The notes beneath the pieces were generated by a model that was not told the origin of the DNA, did no database searches, and saw nothing but the letters and a program-made list of their open reading frames with translations. From Chloracidobacterium sp. (GTDB lineage Bacteria; Acidobacteriota; Blastocatellia; Chloracidobacteriales; Chloracidobacteriaceae), in NCBI GenBank assembly GCA_025057975.1, contig JANWUV010000021.1, positions 1 to 35,395 of the forward strand: 35,395 nucleotides of DNA, in the 5' to 3' direction. Each line of letters begins with the position of its first letter. Within the stretch, counting starts at the first letter, position 1. Positions 8,315 through 15,383 of the stretch are shown one piece after another. A program made the position numbers and the translations under genes.

Positions 8315-8812
8315 ATGGCTGAGACGGTGCGCGAAGTTCAGGGCAAGCTGATCGCCGAGGGGTTGCGGACGGCGTTTGTTGTCAGCCGATGGAATGATTT
8401 TGTTGTCAACCGCCTGCTGGCAGGAGCGCTGGACGCCTTTGAGCGTTTGGGCGGCCGGCTCAGTCAATGCGCCGTCGTCCGCGTTCCCGGCTCATTTGAA
8501 ATCCCTTTGACCGTTAAAAAGCTGGCCATGACCGGCGATTGGGACGCGGTGGTCTGCCTTGGCGCGCTCATTCGGGGCGAGACGCCGCACTTTGACTACA
8601 TCGCCGCCGAGGTCACGAAAGGCGTCGCTGCCGTTTCACTGGAAACCGGCGTCCCGGTTACGTTTGGCGTCATTACCGCCGATAGTCTTGAGCAAGCGAT
8701 TGACCGCGCCGGGATGAAAGCCGGCAACAAAGGCGTGGAAGCTGTGATGGCGGCTATCGAACTGGTGAATCTTTACCGGTCCCTAGACGCCCGTCAGACA
8801 ACCAGCACCTGA
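8315..8812 (+). CDS. ribH: 6,7-dimethyl-8-ribityllumazine synthase
   Basis: 165 residues. It catalyses the penultimate step of riboflavin synthesis, joining 5-amino-6-ribitylaminouracil with dihydroxybutanone phosphate, usually as an icosahedral 60-mer or a pentamer. Visible are SRWNDFVVNRLLAGA near residues 28-42, VRVPGSFEIP, CLGALIRGETPHFDYIAAEVTKG with the catalytic His, PVTFGVITADSLEQAIDRAG, and NKGVEAVMAAIEL. It lies directly ahead of nusB, the common ribH-nusB pairing. Identification is secure. Confidence 0.97.
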   Translation: MAETVREVQGKLIAEGLRTAFVVSRWNDFVVNRLLAGALDAFERLGGRLSQCAVVRVPGSFEIPLTVKKLAMTGDWDAVVCLGALIRGETPHFDYIAAEVTKGVAAVSLETGVPVTFGVITADSLEQAIDRAGMKAGNKGVEAVMAAIELVNLYRSLDARQTTST

Positions 8813-8859
8813 CGCCCTCTTCCAACGCCGTCCCACAGGCGGAGGCTTTCCCTTGCCCT

Positions 8860-9330
8860 ATGGGTTCACGACGACGCGCGCGGGAATGCGCGCTGCAAAT
8901 GCTCTTCCAGTACGATCTTAGTCAGCCGTCACTAGCCGACCTCTTTGACAGCTACTGGAACGAACTGACAGAACTCAAAGAAGAGCACCGGGCGGAGGTG
9001 CCTGAGTTCGCCAACCGTATTGTAGCCGGCGTCATAGACCATCTTGCGACGATCGATCTGATCATCAGCCGGCATACCGAGCACTGGCGGATTTCCCGCA
9101 TGGCGGTAGTAGATCGAAACATCCTGCGGATGGCGGTCTATGAGTTTCTATATGAGACAGAGACGCCCCGCGCCGTCGTCATCAATGAAGCGATTGAAAT
9201 TGCGCGCCGCTTCAGCACCCCGGAAGCCACGCAGTTCATCAACGGTGTTCTCGACGCCGTCAAACGCGAACTAGACGAATCCGCTGCGCCAGTAGCCAGC
9301 GACCTTCCCCCGCCGTCGGCTTCACGTTGA
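8860..9330 (+). CDS. nusB: Transcription antitermination protein NusB
   Basis: 156 residues. NusB with NusE (S10) binds boxA RNA to promote antitermination of rRNA operons. The family N-terminus (GSRRRARECALQMLFQYD) and the conserved later helices (ISRMAVVDRNILRMAVYEFLY, VVINEAIEIARRFSTPEATQFINGVLDAV) are clear. It lies 47 bases after ribH, a widespread gene pair. The last 15-20 residues (Ser/Pro/Ala-rich) are an unstructured tail. Identification is secure. Confidence 0.96.
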   Translation: MGSRRRARECALQMLFQYDLSQPSLADLFDSYWNELTELKEEHRAEVPEFANRIVAGVIDHLATIDLIISRHTEHWRISRMAVVDRNILRMAVYEFLYETETPRAVVINEAIEIARRFSTPEATQFINGVLDAVKRELDESAAPVASDLPPPSASR

Positions 9331-9399
9331 TTTCGATTTCGGCGTGGCCTACTTTCTCACCAGAAAACCAGATCTGCGCGTCTTTGCAGAAGCGCCCCG

Positions 9400-10446
9400 A
9401 TGAGGTCGCACACTATGACAGGGATGAAGTTCCGCCGTTCCTGCGATCAATGCGGCGTAACGTTCTTTTCTACCGACCGCAAGGCGCGGTTTTGCCCGAA
9501 ACATCAGCCACGCCGGGCCGCCCAGAACTCGAATAGCCGTACGCCGTTGCCGGCGGCGACGCCCAAGTTGGCGAAAGCTGTCGTGGGGGCACGTCCCCCA
9601 GTTGGCCTGCCCAGCGCTAAACGCCAGAAAGGCGTCGCGCGGCAGCGTCAGCCTCAGATTCGCACCCTGACTCCAGAAATACGGGCGCAGATTGCTTCCG
9701 CCTTCCAACAGATGCGGACAGTACCCGGTAGCACGATTCCACTCGATGTTAAGCATATGGAACGTCACCTGCGCCGGATTCACACCGCCATTTCACAACA
9801 ACTGTGGGTCAGTCGCGCAGTCGTCTCACAAGTCATTCAGGAACTACGCCCAGCGCTGGAAGCTGCTTCTATTGACCTCACTCCGGAACAACGGGAACAA
9901 GCCATCGCCATGTACCGCCGGTTTATCGAAACCGGCGAACGGCCGGCGGGCGGTCGGCGGCGCTTTATCGCCCAGCAACTCGGCGTGAGCTTGGATTCCG
10001 TCGTGCTACTCATTCGGCACTGGGCGCAAGCGCAGTACGCTCAATCGCCCACCCCGAAGCCGACCCGGCAGCAACTTTTCCTGATTGAAAAAGCCTTCTA
10101 CCGCCACCTGACCGAAGGCAACGAACCCTATGAAGATATCCCCGAAGCCATCGCGCAGGAACTTGGCTTCGTCACCCCATACCAGGTGCTGCGCTGGATT
10201 GACGTGCTTTACGACAACAGCAAATTCCCGCCGGATTTACCAGAAGTAACACCAGAACAACGCGCCGCCATTGTAGCGGAATATCTCGACTACCTGAGTC
10301 GTGAGACGCCGCCGGAAAACCCCCTCCACACCACTATCGCAGAGAAAATCGGCGGGTTGCTGCCCCGGCAGGTTCATAAAGTGCTGTATGAGTACCGCGT
10401 CGAACTACGCCGGCAATGCCTTGATCGGACGCTTGTCCCTGCCTAA
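9400..10446 (+). CDS. Unknown protein: zinc finger plus four HTH-like repeats
   Basis: 348 residues from the first ATG; in-frame ATGs at 9415 (GAGG about 10 bases upstream) and 9424 are possible starts. I do not recognise the family. The N-terminus has a small zinc-binding pattern: Cys15-x2-Cys18 ... Cys32-x2-His35. A basic Pro/Ala-rich linker follows (about 40-88). Four similar units of roughly 50-60 residues come next, near 89-149, 160-208, 221-273 and 283-333. Each begins with a (L/V)TPEQR-like or TRQQ-like helix, has an IA-xx-LG-like turn and ends in a Val/Ile-rich helix, the outline of a helix-turn-helix. DNA or RNA binding is a reasonable inference, but no target is indicated. It lies between nusB and the SanA-like gene on the same strand, 24 bases ahead of the latter. 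Confidence 0.8.
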   Translation: MRSHTMTGMKFRRSCDQCGVTFFSTDRKARFCPKHQPRRAAQNSNSRTPLPAATPKLAKAVVGARPPVGLPSAKRQKGVARQRQPQIRTLTPEIRAQIASAFQQMRTVPGSTIPLDVKHMERHLRRIHTAISQQLWVSRAVVSQVIQELRPALEAASIDLTPEQREQAIAMYRRFIETGERPAGGRRRFIAQQLGVSLDSVVLLIRHWAQAQYAQSPTPKPTRQQLFLIEKAFYRHLTEGNEPYEDIPEAIAQELGFVTPYQVLRWIDVLYDNSKFPPDLPEVTPEQRAAIVAEYLDYLSRETPPENPLHTTIAEKIGGLLPRQVHKVLYEYRVELRRQCLDRTLVPA

Positions 10447-10470
10447 ACCAGGACCCACCAGCCATCACCG

Positions 10471-11169
10471 ATGAAGCGCAAACCATCTTGGGTCTGGTGG
10501 CAGCGAGCGACGCTAGCCCTGGTGGTGTCGCCGCCGCTGCTGGTTGCGCTGACCAACGTCTGGGTGGTGGCGTCCACATGGGGACGGGTTTTCAAGCGCC
10601 CGGATCACATCCCGGCCAACAACGTCGGACTTGTTCTGGGGACGGCCAAGTATCTTGCAACCGGCGGGATCAACCCCCACTTTCAAAACCGCATCCGGGC
10701 GGCCGCCGACCTGTACCATGCCGGTAAAATCAAGCACTTGATCCTCAGTGGGTCCAACCAAACCCTCGCTTATGATGAACCAACGGAAATGCGCAAATCG
10801 TTGCGCCACTTAGGCGTGCCGGACGGCGCCATGACGGCCGATTACGCCGGCCGCCGGACGCTGGACTCGGTGGTGCGCGCACGCGACATTTTCGGCCAAA
10901 CCCGCTTTACCGTCATCTCCGACGAGTTTCACGTCTATCGGGCGCTGTTTCTCTGCGACCGGTTTGGCGTCACAGCTGTCGCCTACGGCGCGCCTGACCC
11001 GCCGTGGTCGGTTTCGGCGCGAACGCGGCTGCGGGAGTACGCCGCGCGTTGCAAAGCCGTGCTGGATGTGTACATCTTGGGAACGCAACCGCGCTTTCGC
11101 GGCGAACCAATCGCCTTGCCTGTGACTTCCGAGGCGACGACCGCTACCGCGCCCGCCGTTCTAAAATAA
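10471..11169 (+). CDS. SanA/YdcF-like DUF218 membrane-anchored protein
   Basis: 232 residues. One N-terminal hydrophobic segment (about 10-33) anchors the protein, with the DUF218 domain presumably in the periplasm. Family marks are VGLVLGTAKY, NPHFQNRIRAAADLYHAGKIKHLILSG, EMRKSLRHLGVP, DYAGRRTLDSVVRA and ISDEFHVYRALFLCDRFGV, close to SanA of E. coli. SanA affects envelope barrier function and vancomycin sensitivity at high temperature; its biochemical activity is unknown. The last 26 bases overlap the 3' end of the convergent P450 gene. Confidence 0.87.
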   Translation: MKRKPSWVWWQRATLALVVSPPLLVALTNVWVVASTWGRVFKRPDHIPANNVGLVLGTAKYLATGGINPHFQNRIRAAADLYHAGKIKHLILSGSNQTLAYDEPTEMRKSLRHLGVPDGAMTADYAGRRTLDSVVRARDIFGQTRFTVISDEFHVYRALFLCDRFGVTAVAYGAPDPPWSVSARTRLREYAARCKAVLDVYILGTQPRFRGEPIALPVTSEATTATAPAVLK

Positions 11170-12529
11170 CTTGGACGCCGTATTTTGGGCGCAGGGTGAA
11201 CATCGTATCGAATTCGATGGGATGGCCCGGCGCAAGGCGCACCCGATACCGCTGCGCCAGCATCGCCAGCACCAATGTGGCTTCCATAAGGGCGAACTGA
11301 CCACCGATGCACACCCGTTGCCCACCGCCGAAGGGAAAGTAGGCGAACATTGGACGTGCAGCGGCGCGCTCCGGTGTGAATCGCTCCGGGTCAAAGCGTT
11401 CCGGCTCGTCCCAAAAATCCGGGTGACGGTGCGTTAGGAACTGATTGAGCGCCACCAGCGTCCGCCCCGGAATGTGGTAACCGCCGATTTCATCGTCATT
11501 GATAGCCTCGCGCGGGAGTCCCCAAGCTGGCGGATACAACCGCATTGTTTCTTCGATGACCATCCGCGTGTACGGCAACCGCTTCAGGTCATCGGCCGTT
11601 GGCGACGCGCCGCGCAGCACGGAAGAAACTTCGTCGTACAGCCGTTCGGCAACCACCGGTTCCTGCGTGAGGACATACACCGCCCACGTCAGCGTGATGG
11701 CGGTAGTTTCGTGACCAGCCAACAGCAGCGTGATGACTTCATCTCGGAGCTGCAGGTTGCTCATCGCCGCGCCGGTTTCTTCGTCGCGCGCCGCCATCAG
11801 CATCGCCAGCAAGTCCGGCGGCGGGTTGAGCGTTTTGCGGCGTGTCTCAATGATGCGGTACACCACAGCGTCTAACCGTCGCCGCGCTGCCTTGAACCGT
11901 AGGTTGGCGGGCGTCGGTACCCACAGCGGGACAGGCAAAGTCGGGCGCATCTTGAAGCCGACAAAGTTAAACGCCAACCGCAAGTTGCGCCCGAAGGCGT
12001 CCGCTTCCGCACCAACCGGCGTCGAAAACAGGGTCAAACCGGCGATGCTCAGCGTCAGAGCGGCCATATCCTGCGCAATGTCGAATGGGCGTCCTTCGGC
12101 GGCGCGCGCATCCCAGCGCGGCAGGAACTTCTCGGTTTCGCCGACCATCGTTGCAGCGAACCCGACCAGCGCCTGCCGGTGAAACGCCGGCTGCATGAGC
12201 TTGCGCTGCCGACGCCAGAAGTCGCCGTCGCTCGTCAGCAGCCCGTTGCCGGTAATCAGGCCGATGGGGCCGTCGAAAACCTTCCCCTTGCGGTAGTTGT
12301 GCTGATTGCGCAGAAGCACGTGCTCGACGTAGGACGGATGCAAAACCAAATGCCAGTACATGCCCGGCAGGCCGCGAAACCGGATGATGTCGCCCAGTTC
12401 GCGGAACATGCGCGCATAGAAGTTCAGCAAGTCAGAGCGTACGGGCAGAAAACTTCCGAACAGCCAGTGCTGATTCTTGGGCATCGGCGCAAGGCGCTTT
12501 CCCGACAACGTTGACAGAGTGGCTTCCAT
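11144..12529 (-). CDS. Cytochrome P450 monooxygenase
   Basis: 461 residues, full length. All P450 hallmarks are present: the I-helix oxygen-activation motif AGHETT (271-276), the K-helix ExxR (Glu327-Arg330), PERF (381-384), and the heme-binding loop FPFGGGQRVCIGG with Cys407 as thiolate ligand. The C-terminal style resembles bacterial class CYP110/CYP102-heme-domain enzymes that act on fatty acids or terpenoids, but the substrate cannot be read from sequence. There is no membrane anchor and no fused reductase, so it needs separate redox partners. It lies 30 bases downstream of pyrE on the same strand and overlaps the SanA-like gene tail to tail. Confidence 0.95.
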   Translation of the reverse strand: MEATLSTLSGKRLAPMPKNQHWLFGSFLPVRSDLLNFYARMFRELGDIIRFRGLPGMYWHLVLHPSYVEHVLLRNQHNYRKGKVFDGPIGLITGNGLLTSDGDFWRRQRKLMQPAFHRQALVGFAATMVGETEKFLPRWDARAAEGRPFDIAQDMAALTLSIAGLTLFSTPVGAEADAFGRNLRLAFNFVGFKMRPTLPVPLWVPTPANLRFKAARRRLDAVVYRIIETRRKTLNPPPDLLAMLMAARDEETGAAMSNLQLRDEVITLLLAGHETTAITLTWAVYVLTQEPVVAERLYDEVSSVLRGASPTADDLKRLPYTRMVIEETMRLYPPAWGLPREAINDDEIGGYHIPGRTLVALNQFLTHRHPDFWDEPERFDPERFTPERAAARPMFAYFPFGGGQRVCIGGQFALMEATLVLAMLAQRYRVRLAPGHPIEFDTMFTLRPKYGVQVILERRAR

Positions 12530-12559
12530 ACGCGAGAGAAATCGCCGTTTGTGCGCAAG

Positions 12560-13162
12560 CTAAGAAGGCGCTTCCGAAGACTTGAGGGCGCGGCTACCAG
12601 GCTTGACGAGGGGGACGTCACCCTGGCACAGCGGGCAATCGTTGGGATGATAGGTGGGAATGGTCAACGCCATCAATGCCGCAAAGGGCACGCCGAAATC
12701 CGCCCGCCCGCCGCTGCGGTCAATGATTGCGCCGACAGCCGACACCCGCGCTCCAGCTCGGACAACGACCGCCATTGTCTCGCGCGTTGAGCCGCCCGTT
12801 GTTACGACATCCTCCACGACCACGGCGTTTTCCCCGTCGGCGAGTTCAAAACCACGCCGCAGGGTCATCACACCCTGCTCGCGTTCGGCAAACAGGCACC
12901 GGACGCCTAACGCCCGCGCGACTTCGTGGGCAATGATGATGCCGCCCAGCGCGGGCGCTACCACAACCTCCGGCGTTGCGCCAAGTCGCCCGAAACGCTC
13001 CGCCAGCGCCGCCCCCACCTGCCCGGCGATGGTTGGGAACTGTAACAGCCGCGCACATTGGACATACTGTGGACTGTGCAAGCCGGAACTAAGCAGGAAG
13101 TGGCCGGACAACAATGCCCCAGTTTCCTGCAGCAGGTGATAAACATCAAACGCTTCCATCAT
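12560..13162 (-). CDS. pyrE: Orotate phosphoribosyltransferase
   Basis: 200 residues. It adds PRPP-derived ribose phosphate to orotate, giving OMP in pyrimidine synthesis. Family segments are GHFLLSSGLHSPQYVQCARLL at the N-terminus, VVAPALGGIIIAHEVARALG, the catalytic-loop region FAEREQGVMTLRRGF, and the PRPP-binding VVVEDVVTTGGSTRE. The C-terminus has a CPLC pair (PNDCPLCQGDVPLVKPGS) seen in a subgroup of bacterial PyrE proteins. Two adjacent ATGs (13162 and 13159) are possible starts. It is divergent from hemW and upstream of the P450 on the same strand. Confidence 0.95.
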   Translation of the reverse strand: MMEAFDVYHLLQETGALLSGHFLLSSGLHSPQYVQCARLLQFPTIAGQVGAALAERFGRLGATPEVVVAPALGGIIIAHEVARALGVRCLFAEREQGVMTLRRGFELADGENAVVVEDVVTTGGSTRETMAVVVRAGARVSAVGAIIDRSGGRADFGVPFAALMALTIPTYHPNDCPLCQGDVPLVKPGSRALKSSEAPS

Positions 13163-13283
13163 GCGCGCTTCGCGGTTGATAGCCGACCGGTGCGGCGGAC
13201 CTGCAGACGCCGGAGGGCTTTGCCTTTCTACACCAAGGCTTTCACACTTTGTACAACCGTATCGCTTTGTGCTGTCGCTGTCT

Positions 13284-14474
13284 ATGGACGCCGCCTCATC
13301 TTCGTCGCCGCACGCCGATTCACTCGCGCTGCTGGGCGTGTACCTCCATTTCCCGTTCTGTACAACGAAGTGTACATACTGCGCCTTCGTGACGCGCGGC
13401 TATGACGCCGAACTCGCGGAACGCTATGTGGCGGCGTTGGAAACGGAATTACAGCGCTTTTCGGACGCTTGTGCGGCTGTTCCGCTGGCCTTTACAACCC
13501 GTCGCGCCGACACGCTTTACTTCGGCGGCGGGACGCCCTCCCGCCTGACGCCGCGCCAACTGGAACGCCTTCTCACTGCGTGCCGCACCGTTTTTGATTT
13601 CACCCCCGACGTTGAAGTGACGGTGGAAGTCAACCCCGGCGACGCTACCCCGGAGCGACTGGAAGCCTACCGTGCGCTCGGCGTCAACCGGCTCAGCCTT
13701 GGCGTCCAGTCGTTTTTTGATTCGGACTTGGCGCTGACCGGACGTGACCACGACGCGCAGGACGCCAAACGCGCTTTCCGAGCGGCGCGGCAGGCCGGTT
13801 TCGACAACATCAACCTCGACCTAATCGCCGGCCTTCCTGGCCAAACGCTGGAAGCGTGGCGCACTAACCTGGTTGAAGCTTTGGCGCTCGCGCCGGAGCA
13901 TCTGTCACTGTATTTGCTGGAAGTTAAAGAGCAGACGACGCTTGCCCGCCAACTCGCCGCCGGTCGGTTGCCCGCGCTTGATGATGATTTGACCGCCGAG
14001 ATGTACCTGACGACGCTTGACCTCCTGACGCAGGCGCACTTTGAAGCGTATGAAATCTCCAACTTCGCCCGTCCGGGTCACCGCGCGCGGCACAACCTGA
14101 AGTACTGGACGGACAGTCCCTACGCCGCTTTCGGCGTCGGGGCGCACGGCTACGACGGCGTCGAGCGGTACTGGAACAGCGACCGCTTGGAAGATTACTT
14201 CGCACAGGTTGAACGGCGTGGGTGGGCGACAGCAGGGCGCACCCAACGGACGTTGCACGAACGGTGGCACGAGGCGTTGATGCTGGGGCTGCGTCTTGCG
14301 GAAGGTGTGTCGCCAGATGCTCTGTGGAGGCGCTACGGCATTGACCTCAGCGCCTACGCCGCCGCCGTGTCTGAGCTTCAGGCGGCTGGCTTGCTCGAAG
14401 TCACGTCCGACCGCTGGCGACTGACGCCGCGTGGGCGGCTGCTTTCAAACGAAGTTTTCCTAGCGTTTTGCTGA
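13284..14474 (+). CDS. hemW: HemW-type radical SAM heme chaperone
   Basis: 396 residues from ATG 13284. The frame opens earlier at 13161, overlapping the pyrE start codon, but the first 41 codons do not look like the family. The radical SAM cluster motif is CTTKCTYC (Cys-x3-Cys-x2-Cys) within VYLHFPFC, followed by LYFGGGTPSRL, VEVNPGD, RLSLGVQSF, NINLDLIAGLPGQT, HLSLYLLEVKEQT, YEISNFARPGHRARHNLKYW and GVGAHGY. These mark HemW, formerly misannotated as oxygen-independent coproporphyrinogen oxidase; HemW binds and delivers heme. HemW versus HemN rests on the short N-terminus and the overall motif set. A TTGTACAA palindrome lies about 30 bases upstream of the ATG. Confidence 0.92.
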   Translation: MDAASSSSPHADSLALLGVYLHFPFCTTKCTYCAFVTRGYDAELAERYVAALETELQRFSDACAAVPLAFTTRRADTLYFGGGTPSRLTPRQLERLLTACRTVFDFTPDVEVTVEVNPGDATPERLEAYRALGVNRLSLGVQSFFDSDLALTGRDHDAQDAKRAFRAARQAGFDNINLDLIAGLPGQTLEAWRTNLVEALALAPEHLSLYLLEVKEQTTLARQLAAGRLPALDDDLTAEMYLTTLDLLTQAHFEAYEISNFARPGHRARHNLKYWTDSPYAAFGVGAHGYDGVERYWNSDRLEDYFAQVERRGWATAGRTQRTLHERWHEALMLGLRLAEGVSPDALWRRYGIDLSAYAAAVSELQAAGLLEVTSDRWRLTPRGRLLSNEVFLAFC

Positions 14475-14605
14475 TAGATGAACGACATTCACGGTAGCGC
14501 CACTCGACGAAGCGCCGTCCGGTGCGCTCCGGTCGTCAGATGGTTTCGTCTTCGCCAGTCCCCCGTGTTGGTGGTATCTCTTTGTTCTTTTCGAAGGACC
14601 TGGCC

Positions 14606-14947
14606 ATGACGCAAAGAGTCAATGTGTTGTGCGTCCGCACGGCCGATGGGCGCGTTGCGCCGCTCGCCGGTCAGCAACTTGACATTCGCCAGATTTTTGA
14701 TAATGCGCTGCCCATTTTTGAACGCGAAGAAGCTAGTATGTCGTTTCTAGCGCGGTATGTGCCGCCGAGTTCGGATGAGTTTTTTGTGACCCGTTATGAA
14801 GCGATTGGCGATGTCCGGCAGTTCGCCCAGCGCCACAACCTCAAGCTCTGGCTTGATCCACAGTGCGATCTTGAAGGCAATCTCATTCCTGAATCCGGCA
14901 TCAAAGGCGACCCGGAGCGCATCGCCAACATTGTTTTGAAACGGTAG
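14606..14947 (+). CDS. Small protein of unknown function
   Basis: 113 residues from ATG 14606, chosen because GAAGGA lies just upstream with good spacing; the frame itself opens at 14522. I do not recognise it. It is soluble and mixed alpha/beta in look, with a charged centre (PIFEREEASMSFLARYVPPSSDEFFVTRYEA written in parts: PIFEREEAS, ARYVPPSSDEF, VTRYEAIGDV) and a C-terminal half rich in Leu/Asp/Gly. There is no signal, membrane segment or cysteine cluster beyond two isolated Cys. It stands 131 bases after hemW on the same strand. The good ribosome-binding site and protein-like composition make it a likely real gene. Confidence 0.7.
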   Translation: MTQRVNVLCVRTADGRVAPLAGQQLDIRQIFDNALPIFEREEASMSFLARYVPPSSDEFFVTRYEAIGDVRQFAQRHNLKLWLDPQCDLEGNLIPESGIKGDPERIANIVLKR

Positions 14948-15235
14948 GTAGAAAGAAAACCTCTTGCCGCCGCTTCCGAGTATTTGGGGAATGCTACCCG
15001 GTTGTTGGCTTGCTCTGCCCGCTACGGGAGGGCCTCCTATGTCGCCTGCTTGCGCGCGCCGTCTGGACTGACATACCGCGCCGCGTCTCGCCACACCAAC
15101 GAGCGGGCAGACTCGCTTCATCTTCGGAAAGCGCATTTGAGACCTCAGCGACTTGGAAAGCTGGCGGCATGCCACAAGGATTTCGGAGGGGTTGTCTCGT
15201 TCGTATGCTCTCCTAGCTCGTTGTTCCAGTAGCCC
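14948..15235. other. Gap between convergent genes
   Basis: 288 bases between the stop of the small unknown gene and the stop of the small membrane ORF on the other strand. Short frames exist on the plus strand (for example from 15010), but they are Arg/Leu/Cys-rich with no family resemblance and no ribosome-binding site. I see no RNA gene and no convincing terminator. Confidence 0.5.
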
Positions 15236-15382
15236 TTATGGCGGCAAGTACCCCCAGCGAATTGCTAGTCCCCACGCAACCGAGAGACATAACCCCACCA
15301 ACGACAACCCGATCATAAACAGCACCCAGTAAGAGGTTGGCTGACGAGCAGGCATACTGTGCCGACAGCTTGGCGCAGTCAT
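15236..15382 (-). CDS. Short single-span membrane protein ORF, coupled to upstream gene
   Basis: A 48-codon minus-strand frame starts with ATG one base after the TAA of the ArnT/PMT-like gene (the join reads TAACATG), a layout typical of translational coupling. The product has a short polar, Arg-bearing N-terminus and then one strong hydrophobic stretch (about residues 18-41, starting YWVLFMIGLSLVGL and ending GLAIRWGYLPP). It would be a single-pass inner-membrane peptide. No family is recognised; small accessory subunits of membrane enzymes look like this. A second in-frame ATG at 15355 gives 39 residues. No Shine-Dalgarno is needed if coupled. Real gene status is inference. Confidence 0.5.
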   Translation of the reverse strand: MTAPSCRHSMPARQPTSYWVLFMIGLSLVGLCLSVAWGLAIRWGYLPP

Positions 15383-15383
15383 G

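Noticed and set aside
1864-10446. Defence or mobile island in the left half
   Set aside because: The genes are core metabolism, repair and transcription, with no integrase, transposase, tRNA boundary or composition break that I can see.
13161-13283. Upstream extension of hemW
   Set aside because: The extra 41 codons overlap the pyrE start and promoter region and do not match the HemW N-terminus; ATG 13284 fits the family.
15010-15216. Plus-strand frame in the gap after the small unknown gene
   Set aside because: Arg/Leu/Cys-rich, no ribosome-binding site and no resemblance to a protein family.
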